Origin: Actinomycetota bacterium
GTDB lineage: Bacteria > Actinomycetota > Actinomycetes > Streptosporangiales > Streptosporangiaceae
Direction of reading: 5' to 3'
DNA length: 64,000 nt
Assembly: GCA_021324595.1 (NCBI GenBank)
Contig: JAJPIV010000028.1
Span: 1 to 64,000 of the forward strand
Below are positions 10,884-22,685 of the stretch, in pieces. The notes beneath the pieces were generated by a model that saw only the letters and a program-made list of their open reading frames with translations, had not been told where the DNA came from and did no database searches. A program made the position numbers and the translations under genes. Positions within the stretch are counted from its first letter, which is position 1. Every line of letters starts with the position of its first letter.

Positions 10884-11202
10884 GACGCTTGCTCCTCCTG
10901 CCCAGCCGGCCCGCGTGCCCGGGCGGCCTCGCTCGTGCCCGGGCGGCCTCGTTCTCATTGTGACGCCGGGCCCGGGCCCGGCGGCGGCGGCCCCCGCCTT
11001 TGCTACTACGGGCCATCGTATGCAGCCCGGTGCCGGGCAGGGCGCGGTTGCGCGGGCCGCTCGGCGTGACCCGCGATCTCGCCTACGATGGCTGTCAAGG
11101 AGTTGTACTGGCCGGTCGCGCCCCGTGTCGCGTCCCGTGCCGCCTGCGGGCGGGCGGCTCGCGGCTGGCCAGTCGGACGATCCGCGAGGAGCGCGAGGCG
11201 AC

Positions 11203-14070
<2,868 letters not shown>

Positions 14071-14112
14071 CCGCCGGCCGGTGACCGCCTTCTGTCAGGC
14101 GGCCTCGACCTG

Positions 14113-14802
14113 TCAGGCGGCCTCGACGGCGGTGCACCGCCAGGCGGGCCCGCCCGGTCCGCAGCGCGGCAGGCGCTCCAGCCGGACCGCGATCGCGCGG
14201 ACCTGCGGGCCGAGCCCGAGGACCACGGCCATCTCCAGCACTCCCGGCACGGGGGAGGAGGCGATGATGCGCCGGACCCTGGGCTGGTGAGCGGTGGCGA
14301 GGAACGGCCCCAGCTGGCCGATCCGCCGGCAGGCCTGCTCGGTGGTCCAGGGACGCAGCTGACTGGCTGGCCGGGCCCCGGCGAGCGCCTCGGCGAGCGC
14401 CTGGGCGAAGCGCCCCGGCCACGGGTCGGCGGCTGGCCGCGGCGCGGGTACCGGATCAGCCGGGCCGGCATCCGGCGCGCCGGCGCGGATGCGCTCGCTC
14501 CCGGCGCCCGGGACGCGCCCGACGGGGCCGACCCCAGGAACCGGCTCCCGGGCCGGCCCCGGCGGACGGCCAGAGCGCGGCTCCCGGCCGGGACGGGCCG
14601 GCCGCGCGGCTGCCGGGATGTCGTCGTACGGCGGAGCCGCCTGCGGCACCTTGACCGCGCGGATCGCGGTGGCGTCCGGGAGCGGCCCGCGGCACGGCTC
14701 AGGAATGGGCGTCAGGCCCGGAGGCGGCCAGCCTGGCGCCCGCCCCGGCCGGGCGTGGCCCCGCTGGGGCCGCGCGGGGGGCGTCGCTGTGGAGTCTGCC
14801 AT
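14113..14802 (-). CDS. Rv3235-family (DUF6459-like) protein
   Basis: Low-complexity N-terminus, then WPGRFAQALAEALAGARPASQLRPWTTEQACRRIGQLG...VRRIIASSPVPGVLEMAVVLGLGPQVRAIAVRLERL...WRCTAVEA; convergent with secA. Confidence 0.7.
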   Translation of the reverse strand: MADSTATPPARPQRGHARPGRAPGWPPPGLTPIPEPCRGPLPDATAIRAVKVPQAAPPYDDIPAAARPARPGREPRSGRPPGPAREPVPGVGPVGRVPGAGSERIRAGAPDAGPADPVPAPRPAADPWPGRFAQALAEALAGARPASQLRPWTTEQACRRIGQLGPFLATAHQPRVRRIIASSPVPGVLEMAVVLGLGPQVRAIAVRLERLPRCGPGGPAWRCTAVEAA

Positions 14803-14914
14803 GCCAGGGTTCTACCGGCGGCCACCGACAACGCGGCCGGCCGGAATGCCAGGCGCGCGGGCCTGGTTCATCATCACTGGACGTCCCTGACAGCCATAAA
14901 TCCAGGAGATCACC

Positions 14915-16093
14915 GTGCCGTTGCCGCCGCTGGTCGAGCCAGCCCCGGACCTGACCGTCAACGAAGTCAAGCGTTACTCCCGGCACCTGATCATCCCCGA
15001 CGTGGGCATGACCGGGCAGAAGCGGCTGAAGAACTCAAGGGTCCTGTGCGTGGGCGCGGGCGGGCTGGGCTCGCCTGCGCTGCTGTACCTCGCCGCCGCC
15101 GGGGTCGGCACGCTCGGCGTGATCGACTTCGACGTGGTCGACGAGTCGAACCTGCAGCGCCAGGTCATCCACGGGCAGTCCGACGTGGGCCGGCCAAAGG
15201 CCCTGTCGGCGCGGGACAGCGTCAAGGAGGTGAACCCGTACGTCCAGGTGGTGGTCCACGAGGAGGCGCTGACCGCCGACAACGTGATGGAGGTCTTCTC
15301 GGGCTACGACCTGATCGTCGATGGCACCGACAACTTCGCGACCAGGTACCTGGTCAACGACGCCTGCGTGCTGCTCGGCAAGCCCTACGTGTGGGGATCG
15401 ATCTACCGCTTCGACGGCCAGGCGAGCGTGTTCTGGGCCGAGCACGGCCCGTGCTACCGCTGCCTGTACCCCGAGCCGCCGCCGCCCGGCATGGTCCCGT
15501 CCTGCGCCGAGGGAGGGGTGCTCGGGGTGCTGTGCGCCTCGGTCGGATCCGTCCAGGTGACCGAGGCGATCAAGGTGCTCACCGGGATCGGGGAGCCGCT
15601 CGTCGGGCGCCTGATGATCTACGACGCCCTGGAGATGGCCTACCGGACGCTGTCCATCAAGAAGGACCCCGACTGCGCGATCTGCGGGGCAAACCCCACG
15701 ATCACCGAGCTGATCGACTACGACGCCTTCTGCGGCGCGGTCTCCGCCGACGCGCAGGCCGCCGCGTCCGGCGCCACGATCAGCGCGGCGGAGCTCAAGG
15801 CGATGCTCGACCGCGGCGAGAACATCTTCCTGGTCGATGTCCGCGAGCCGAACGAGTACGAGATCGTCTCGATCCCCGGCGCGGTGCTGATCCCCAAGGA
15901 CCGGTTCCTCACCGGGGAGGCGCTCGGGTTGCTGCCGCACGACCGCCGCATCGTCTTGCACTGCAAGTCGGGCGTGCGCAGCGCCGAGTGCCTGGCGATC
16001 GTCAAGAACGCCGGGTTCTCCGATGCGGTGCACGTCGGCGGCGGGATCGTCTCCTGGGTGAGCACGGTCGATCCGTCGCTGCCGTCCTACTGA
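14915..16093 (+). CDS. moeZ: Adenylyltransferase/sulfurtransferase MoeZ (ThiF + rhodanese)
   Basis: RYSRHLIIPDVGMTGQKRLKNSRVLCVGAGGLGSPALLYLAAAGVGTLGVID...; C-terminal rhodanese IVLHCKSGVRSAECLAIV. Confidence 0.95.
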   Translation: MPLPPLVEPAPDLTVNEVKRYSRHLIIPDVGMTGQKRLKNSRVLCVGAGGLGSPALLYLAAAGVGTLGVIDFDVVDESNLQRQVIHGQSDVGRPKALSARDSVKEVNPYVQVVVHEEALTADNVMEVFSGYDLIVDGTDNFATRYLVNDACVLLGKPYVWGSIYRFDGQASVFWAEHGPCYRCLYPEPPPPGMVPSCAEGGVLGVLCASVGSVQVTEAIKVLTGIGEPLVGRLMIYDALEMAYRTLSIKKDPDCAICGANPTITELIDYDAFCGAVSADAQAAASGATISAAELKAMLDRGENIFLVDVREPNEYEIVSIPGAVLIPKDRFLTGEALGLLPHDRRIVLHCKSGVRSAECLAIVKNAGFSDAVHVGGGIVSWVSTVDPSLPSY

Positions 16094-16094
16094 C

Positions 16095-16165
16095 CCGGCC
16101 GCGGCGCCCTGACCGCGCCGCGGCGCCCTGACCCGGCCGCAGCGCCCTGACCCGGCTGCGGCGCC
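16095..16165. repeat. Short tandem repeat 'gcggcgccctgacccg(g/c)' after the moeZ stop
   Basis: Three to four imperfect copies read directly. Confidence 0.7.
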
Positions 16166-16219
16166 GCCAGGCCCCGGGGTCCGGCCGACGACGGCCATTC
16201 GTGGCCTTAACATCATCGG

Positions 16220-17077
16220 GTGGCGATTGTGCCAGGGCCGGGGAGCGCGCCCGGCGGCTCAGGACCTGCCGACACGGCTGAGCTGCCGGCCGTGCGGGTA
16301 AGGCGCGGGCGTCACCGGCTGGCCGCGGCCTGGCTCGCCGTCGTGGGCCTGTGCGGCCTGGCGGCGAGCGGCTTCGGGCTGTACCGCCAGCTGGCCCCGC
16401 GCGTGTTCACCGCCGCGCAGCGCCAGCAGATCCAGGCGTGGGAGGTGGCCAGCCGGTGGCGGACCCTCCCGAAGGCGCGGATCTTCCCCGCGGTCATCCG
16501 CTACCGGCTGCCCGGAGCGCAGCTGGGATCTCCCGGGGCGTTGCCGCTGACGGCCCGCCTGCTGGAGATCGACAGCCAGGCTAGCTGCGCGCAGGGTGCC
16601 GGCGTGGGCGCGGCGGTCCGGTCGCTGCTGCGCGCCGACGGCTGCCAGGCCATGCTCCGCGCCACCTACTCCGACGCGAGCAGCAGCATGGTGCTGACGG
16701 TCGGGGTCGGCGTGCTGCGCAGCGCCGCCGCGGCGGCATCGGCGGCGCGCGCCGTGGCCGGCGGGGCAGCGCCCGGCTCGTGGCCGCTGCGGGCCCGGCA
16801 CCTGATGCCCGCGCCGTTCGCCGTGGCCGGGACGCCCGCGGCGCTGTTCGGCTTCCGCCAGCGCCAGCTCTCCTGGGTCCGGGCGGCCGGCCCCTACCTC
16901 ATTGTGGCCGCCGTGGGGTACGCCGACGGCAGGCCCCGGGTTCCGGTGAGCACCGACGCTTACACGCTGCTGGAGATGACGAGCATGGCACGAGGGGTGA
17001 TCGCAGCGGTCGCCGCGCCGCTCGGCGCGCCCGCACCGGTGCCGCACTGCCCCGATCCGACGGACCCGGCATGCTGA
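16220..17077 (+). CDS. Membrane-anchored protein of unknown function encoded with an S8 protease
   Basis: Single N-terminal TM helix (RLAAAWLAVVGLCGLAASGFGLY) and extracytoplasmic domain; overlaps the downstream start (ATGCTGA). Confidence 0.7.
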   Translation: MAIVPGPGSAPGGSGPADTAELPAVRVRRGRHRLAAAWLAVVGLCGLAASGFGLYRQLAPRVFTAAQRQQIQAWEVASRWRTLPKARIFPAVIRYRLPGAQLGSPGALPLTARLLEIDSQASCAQGAGVGAAVRSLLRADGCQAMLRATYSDASSSMVLTVGVGVLRSAAAAASAARAVAGGAAPGSWPLRARHLMPAPFAVAGTPAALFGFRQRQLSWVRAAGPYLIVAAVGYADGRPRVPVSTDAYTLLEMTSMARGVIAAVAAPLGAPAPVPHCPDPTDPAC

Positions 17078-19014
17078 CGGGCCGGGCAGGCGCGCAGCGC
17101 CGCCGCCCGCCCGCGCGCCGGGCCCCGGGGCGCCGGCCGGCGCGGCGCCGGCGCGGCGCGGCGCTGGCCATGGCGGCCGCGGCCGGGGCCTGGCTGCCGC
17201 TGGCCGCCGTGGCGCCCGCGAGGGCCGACCAGATCCGCCAGCAGCAGCTGTGGGTGCTCAACGCCCTCGATGTCCCCGCGGCGTGGCGGGTCACGCAAGG
17301 GCGGGGGGTCCTGGTCGCGGTGATCGACAGCGGCGTCGATCCCACCGTCGCCGATCTCGCCGGGTCGGTGATCTCCGGCCCTGACCTGACCGGCGTCCAC
17401 ACTCCGCCGAGCAATCCGCAGTGGGGCATGCACGGCACCTGGATGGCGTCGCTGATCGCGGGCCACGGTCACGGCCGCGGCGGCCGTGACGGCATCATCG
17501 GCGTGGCACCGCGGGCGCGCATCCTGTCGATCCGGGTGATCACCGACCGGACCGACCCTGGCTACGCGAGATATCAGGCCGAGCCGCCCGCCCGCGGGCA
17601 GCAGGAGCTCGCGACGGCCATCAGGTACGCGGTGAAGCACGGCGCCCAGGTCATCAGCATGTCCCTCGGCTACCAGGCGCCCAGCCTGGTCGTCCGGGCG
17701 GCCCTGCAGTACGCGGTGAACCACAACGTCGTCGTGGTCGCCTCCTCGGGCAACTCGGGCACCTCCGCGACCCTGCGGGGGCACGGCCACGCGCCGTACT
17801 CGTTCCCCGCCGATTACCCGGGGGTGATCGGCGTCGCCGCGGTGGGCCGGTCCGGCCGGCCCGCGTACTTCTCGAGCGAGAACCTGTCGGTCGAGGTGGC
17901 CGCGCCGGGCGTGAACGTGCCGGCCGCCGGCCGGGGCGGCAAGTACTGGGTGGTCAGCGGGACCAGCCCGGCGTGCGCCCTGACCGCAGGCGTCGCGGCC
18001 CTGGTCAGAGCCAGGTACCCCAGGCTCCCGGCGGCCCAGGTCAGGCTGGCCATCAGCAGCTCGGCCCGGCATTCCCCGCGGGGCGGCTACGACGACAAGA
18101 CCGGGTTCGGGATCGTCGACGCCGCGGCCGCCCTGGCCAAGGCGGGGCGGCTGGCCGCCACGCCGCCCGCCAGCGACTCGGCGGCGGCGCGGGCGGCGCA
18201 GGCGGGGTACTTCGGCGGCGGGCGCGCGGGGGTCCCTGCGATCCCGGTCGCGCCGCGGGACCGCCGCCTGCGCTACCTGCTGGCCGCGGCGGCCGCCGCC
18301 TGCCTGCTCATCACGGCCGGCTCGGCATGGCGCCTGACGGGGCTGGCGATCCCGCGGCGCCGGGCGGGCCGTCCCCGCGCAGGCCGGCCCGGACCGGGCC
18401 AGACCGGGGTGCCGCCGCCTGGCCCGCCCGGGGCCGCGGGGCCGGCGACCGGTCTGGTGGCCACGGCGGGCCACCCATCCCGCGTGCCGCCGGCGGGCGG
18501 CCCGCCTGGTGCCGGTCCGGCCGGCGGGCACCTGGCGCCGGGCGCCGGGCCCGCACCCGCAGCCTGGACGGGTGGCCAGGGACCGCACCATCTCGCGCTC
18601 GGCGGCCCGTCGGCCCGGCCCTGGGCAGACGGCGCCCGGGGGCCGCTTGGCCACTGGGCGGGCGGCGCGGGCTCGCCCCCGCCGGCCCATCCCCCTGGCC
18701 CGGGCGGCTGGCAGGGCCAGGCGCGAGCGAGCCATCCGGAACCCGGCACCGCCGGCGTGCGATGGGAGGGCGCGGGCTACCCGCCGGCCTCCCGCTCCCC
18801 GGGCCGCGATCCGGCAGGTGGCCACCGCGACCCCGGGGCCGCGGGTCCCCCGGGGTCACTGGCGGCCAGCCCGCCCTGGCCGGAGTTCCCCCCGGCCGGG
18901 CCTCGCGACCGCACCAGGCCCGCCCGCGCGGTGCCCGGGGAAGTCATCAAGGATGAGCCCGACGCCGGCGCGCAGCCGCCCCGCGCGGATGACCGGCACG
19001 ACCCGGCGCCGTAG
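17071..19014 (+). CDS. Secreted, membrane-anchored S8 (subtilisin) serine protease, mycosin-like layout
   Basis: Signal peptide; catalytic VAVIDSGVD, HGTWMASLIAG, SGTSPACALTAGVAALV; C-terminal TM (YLLAAAAAACLLITAGSAWRL) and Pro/Gly-rich tail. Confidence 0.88.
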   Translation: MLTGRAGAQRRRPPARRAPGRRPARRRRGAALAMAAAAGAWLPLAAVAPARADQIRQQQLWVLNALDVPAAWRVTQGRGVLVAVIDSGVDPTVADLAGSVISGPDLTGVHTPPSNPQWGMHGTWMASLIAGHGHGRGGRDGIIGVAPRARILSIRVITDRTDPGYARYQAEPPARGQQELATAIRYAVKHGAQVISMSLGYQAPSLVVRAALQYAVNHNVVVVASSGNSGTSATLRGHGHAPYSFPADYPGVIGVAAVGRSGRPAYFSSENLSVEVAAPGVNVPAAGRGGKYWVVSGTSPACALTAGVAALVRARYPRLPAAQVRLAISSSARHSPRGGYDDKTGFGIVDAAAALAKAGRLAATPPASDSAAARAAQAGYFGGGRAGVPAIPVAPRDRRLRYLLAAAAAACLLITAGSAWRLTGLAIPRRRAGRPRAGRPGPGQTGVPPPGPPGAAGPATGLVATAGHPSRVPPAGGPPGAGPAGGHLAPGAGPAPAAWTGGQGPHHLALGGPSARPWADGARGPLGHWAGGAGSPPPAHPPGPGGWQGQARASHPEPGTAGVRWEGAGYPPASRSPGRDPAGGHRDPGAAGPPGSLAASPPWPEFPPAGPRDRTRPARAVPGEVIKDEPDAGAQPPRADDRHDPAP

Positions 19015-19390
19015 GGCCGGGCTGGCCGGCGTCCCGGTCGGCGACTATGCCGGCCGGGTGCTGGACGTCGCCGACTTGATCCCGGCCAGCCGGGTCATGA
19101 CCTACGGTGACATCGCCGAGTACCTCGGGGAGGGCGGCCCCCGCCAGGTGGGGCGGGTGATGGCGCTCTTCGGCGGCGCCGTCCCGTGGTGGCGCGTCGT
19201 CCGCGCCGACGGGCGGCTGCTGGCCGGCCACGAGCGGAGCGCGCTCGAGCGCTACCAGCGCGAGGGCACGCCGCTGCGCCGCGCGGCCGGCGGCGGCCAG
19301 CCGCGGCTGGACATGAGCCATGCGCGCTGGTCACCCGCCGGCGTGCCGTTCCCGGGACGGCAGCGGCGGCAGCGCGGCGGGCGACGCTGA
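18989..19390 (+). CDS. MGMT-fold alkyltransferase-like protein lacking the acceptor cysteine
   Basis: LIPASRVMTYGDIAEYLGEGGPRQVGRVMALFGGAVPWWRVVRADGRL; PWWRVV in place of PCHRV. Confidence 0.82.
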   Translation: MTGTTRRRRAGLAGVPVGDYAGRVLDVADLIPASRVMTYGDIAEYLGEGGPRQVGRVMALFGGAVPWWRVVRADGRLLAGHERSALERYQREGTPLRRAAGGGQPRLDMSHARWSPAGVPFPGRQRRQRGGRR

Positions 19391-19478
19391 CCCGGATCCT
19401 TCCCGGTGACCGCGCGCGCCGCGGACCATCACGGATGCCGGGCACGTTGTCAGCCCGGTCTGCTGGAATGCCTACGAC

Positions 19479-22400
19479 ATGGACCACCTGCCTCCCGAGT
19501 ACCGCCTCGTCCGGCATCCGGCGCCGGCCGCCGCGCCGCCCGTGCTCGACGCGGCGCAGCGCGCGGTGGTCCACCACAGGGGCGGCCCGCTGCTGGTGCT
19601 CGCCGGGCCGGGTACGGGCAAGACCACGGCGATCGTGGAGGCGGTGGTCCATCGCATCGAGACGCGGGGCCTGGACCCGGCGCGGCTGCTGGCCCTCACC
19701 TTCAGCCGCCGGGCCGCTCAGGAGCTCCGGGAGCGCATCGTGCTGCGGCTGGCCCGCACCTCGGCCCGGCCGCTCGCGCTGACGTTCCACAGCTACGCCT
19801 ACGCGCTGGTCAGGCGGGAGTTCGTGCTCCGGGGAGAGGAGCCGCCGGTCCTGCTGTCAGGGCCAGAGCAGCTTCAGGAGGTCAGGCGGATGCTGCGCGG
19901 CGAGGCGGCCGACGGGGCCACGCGATGGCCGGAGCGGCTCCGCCCGCTGGTGGCCACCCGCGGGTTCGCTGCCGAGCTGCGGGACTTCCTGCTCCGCGCG
20001 GCCGAGCGCGGGTTCGACGGACCCCGGCTGGCCGCCCTGGGCGAGTCGCTCGGACGCGACGACTGGGTGGCGGCGGGACGGTTCCTGACCCGGTACGCGG
20101 CCCGGCTGGATCTCGCCCCGGTGCCGGCCTACGACTACGCCGAGGTGGTCAGGATCGCCGGTCGCCTGCTCGCCGACCCGGCGGCAAGGCAGCGGGAGCG
20201 CGAGGCCTACGACGTGGTCCTGGTCGATGAGTACCAGGACACCGACCCGGCCCAGGAGGACCTGCTGCGGGCGCTGGCCGGAGACGGCCGGGAGCTCATC
20301 GCTGTCGGCGACCCGGATCAGGCGATCTATGCGTTCCGCGGGGCCGATTCCGATGCGGTCAGCCGGTTCCCCGGCATCTTCCGCTCCCCGGAAGGCCGCC
20401 CGGCCCAGGTGGTGGCGCTGCGAGCCAGCCATCGCTGCGGCACCGCGATCCTGGCGGCATCGAGCCGGGTGGCCGCGCGGCTGCCTGCCATCCGGGGGAC
20501 CGATGGCGCGGCGCGGGATCACCGTTCACTGCTTCCCGCGCCGCGGCCGGAAGCGGGCCACGTGCGGGTGGTGATCGCGGCCAGCCCCCGCCAGGAGGCG
20601 GCCCTGATCGCGGACGCGCTCCGGCGCGCCCGGCTGATCGACGGCATGCCCTGGTCGTCAATGGCCGTGCTAGTGCGCTCGGCCGTACGGCAGGTGCCCG
20701 CGCTGCAGCGGGCGCTGTCCGACGCGGGCATCCCGGTCGCCGTCGGAGGAGACCAGCTGCCGCTCTCCGCGGATCCCGGCACCCGGCCGCTGCTGCGGCT
20801 GATCGCCTGCGCGCTGGGGCAGCACCCGCTGACCGAGGAGGCCGCGGCCGAGCTGCTGACCGGCCCGCTGGGGGGCACCGACGCGCTGGGGCTGCGCCGA
20901 CTCAGTCGGCTGCTCCGCTCCGACCCCCGGGAGGATGAGGCCGCCGCGGGCGGGCCGCTCGCGGCGGCCCTGCTCGACCCCGGCCGGCTGGCACCGGCGG
21001 GCTGGGCGCCCGGTCCCCTGCTGGACGCGGCGGCCGAGGCGCTGGAGGCAGCCCGCCGGGTGGCCGCGCTGCTGCGGCTGGTCGCGGACACCGCGCGCAG
21101 GGGCACCGCGCAGGAGGTGCTGTGGGCACTGTGGGATGCCAGCGGCCTGGCCGGGCGCTGGCAGGCGGCGAGCGCCGCCGGGGGCAGCCGCGGGGCGGCC
21201 GCCGACTCGAACCTGGACGCCGTCATGGCCCTCTTCGACGCCGCGGCCCGCTTCGATGCCCGCATGCCGCCCGGGTCGGCGGCGGTGTTCCTGGACGGCC
21301 TGGCCGGCCAGGAGATCGCCGCGGACACCCTCGCCGACCGCTCCCAGCGCGGCGAGGCGGTGACCCTGTGCACCGCTCACCGTGCGAAGGGCCTGGAGTG
21401 GGATCTCGTTGTGGTCGCGGGCGTTCAGGAGGGCACCTGGCCGGACCTGCGGCTGCGCGGCTCGCTGCTCGGCATGGACGAGCTGGTCGAGGCCGCCGCG
21501 CGGGGTGCCGGACCGGGGCCGGACGGCCCGGGCGCCAGGGGCGCCGCGCTGGCCGCGCTCGGCTCGAAGCTGCTCGCGGAGGAACGCAGGCTCTTCTATG
21601 TGGCCGTGACCAGGGCCAGGAGGTCCCTGCTGGTCACGGCGGTGGGTGGTGAGGACACCGAGGAGCGGCCGTCCAGGTTCCTGTCCGAGCTCGCCGGCGA
21701 TGAGATCGAGATCGAGCGAGTCGCCGGCGGCGGCCGGCGCTGGCTCTCGCTGCCGGCGCTGACCGCCGAGCTGCGGCGCGCGGCCGCCGACCGCGAGCTG
21801 CCCGAGGCGGTGCGGCGGGCGGCGGCCACGCAGCTCGCCCGGCTCGCGGCGGCCGGGGTACGCGGCGCGGACCCGGCCCGCTGGTACGCCCTCACCCGGT
21901 GGAGCGGGACCGGCCCGATCGGTGACCGCGAGATCCGGGTCTCGCCATCCCAGGTGGACACGTTCGTCACCTGCGGCCTGCGCTGGCTGCTCGAAGCCGC
22001 GGTGGGGGCCGCCTCTCCGGTCACGGCCGGCCACCTCGGCACCGTGATCCACGCCGCCGCGGCCCTCGTCGCCGAGGGCGCTGACCCGGCCGACGTCGCG
22101 CGCCGGATCGACGAGATCTGGCACCAGCTCGACTTCGGCAGCCCCTGGTACAGCGCGAGCAGGCGGCGCAGCGCCGATGAGATGATCGCCAAGTTCCTGG
22201 CCTGGCATGAGCGGAACGAGCGAGAGCTCCTCGCGGTCGAGCGGCGGCTGCGGGTGCGGGCCGGCGACGTGGTGATCGCCGGGCAGGTCGACCGGCTGGA
22301 GCGGGACGGAAAGGGACGGGCGGTCGTGGTCGACCTGAAGACCGGCTCGTCGGGCAGGCCCCCCGCGGCCGAGCTGGAGCGCCAGCCGCAGCTCGGCGCC

Positions 22401-22685
22401 TACCAGCTCGCGGTCCTGCTCGGCGCTTTCGCCGAGCTCGGCGTGGACGAGCCGGGCGGCGCCGAGCTGGTCCAGCTTGGCGGGGACGCGAAGGCGGCGG
22501 TCGTCCAGCACCAGCGCGCGCTTGCCGAGGATCCCGACCCCGGCTGGGCCCAGGCGCTGCTGAAGGAGGTGGCCGCCGGCATGGCAGGGCCGAGGTTCAC
22601 CGCGACCGTCAACGCCAGGTGCCGCGGCTGCCCGGTGGCGGGGTGCTGCCCGGTGGACCCGCGGGGCAGGCAGGTGGGCTGGTGA
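19479..22685 (+). CDS. adnA: AdnA-like ATP-dependent helicase/nuclease subunit (UvrD-like motor + RecB/AddB-like nuclease)
   Basis: VLAGPGTGKTTAI, VLVDEYQDTDPAQ, VTLCTAHRAKGLEWDLVVVAGVQEGTWP; nuclease DLKTG...QLGAYQ; paired with a second helicase-nuclease gene. Confidence 0.85.
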   Translation: MDHLPPEYRLVRHPAPAAAPPVLDAAQRAVVHHRGGPLLVLAGPGTGKTTAIVEAVVHRIETRGLDPARLLALTFSRRAAQELRERIVLRLARTSARPLALTFHSYAYALVRREFVLRGEEPPVLLSGPEQLQEVRRMLRGEAADGATRWPERLRPLVATRGFAAELRDFLLRAAERGFDGPRLAALGESLGRDDWVAAGRFLTRYAARLDLAPVPAYDYAEVVRIAGRLLADPAARQREREAYDVVLVDEYQDTDPAQEDLLRALAGDGRELIAVGDPDQAIYAFRGADSDAVSRFPGIFRSPEGRPAQVVALRASHRCGTAILAASSRVAARLPAIRGTDGAARDHRSLLPAPRPEAGHVRVVIAASPRQEAALIADALRRARLIDGMPWSSMAVLVRSAVRQVPALQRALSDAGIPVAVGGDQLPLSADPGTRPLLRLIACALGQHPLTEEAAAELLTGPLGGTDALGLRRLSRLLRSDPREDEAAAGGPLAAALLDPGRLAPAGWAPGPLLDAAAEALEAARRVAALLRLVADTARRGTAQEVLWALWDASGLAGRWQAASAAGGSRGAAADSNLDAVMALFDAAARFDARMPPGSAAVFLDGLAGQEIAADTLADRSQRGEAVTLCTAHRAKGLEWDLVVVAGVQEGTWPDLRLRGSLLGMDELVEAAARGAGPGPDGPGARGAALAALGSKLLAEERRLFYVAVTRARRSLLVTAVGGEDTEERPSRFLSELAGDEIEIERVAGGGRRWLSLPALTAELRRAAADRELPEAVRRAAATQLARLAAAGVRGADPARWYALTRWSGTGPIGDREIRVSPSQVDTFVTCGLRWLLEAAVGAASPVTAGHLGTVIHAAAALVAEGADPADVARRIDEIWHQLDFGSPWYSASRRRSADEMIAKFLAWHERNERELLAVERRLRVRAGDVVIAGQVDRLERDGKGRAVVVDLKTGSSGRPPAAELERQPQLGAYQLAVLLGAFAELGVDEPGGAELVQLGGDAKAAVVQHQRALAEDPDPGWAQALLKEVAAGMAGPRFTATVNARCRGCPVAGCCPVDPRGRQVGW

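Noticed and set aside
14287-16131. 614-aa plus-strand ORF overlapping moeZ
   Set aside because: Wrong frame of moeZ region with Arg-rich low-complexity translation.
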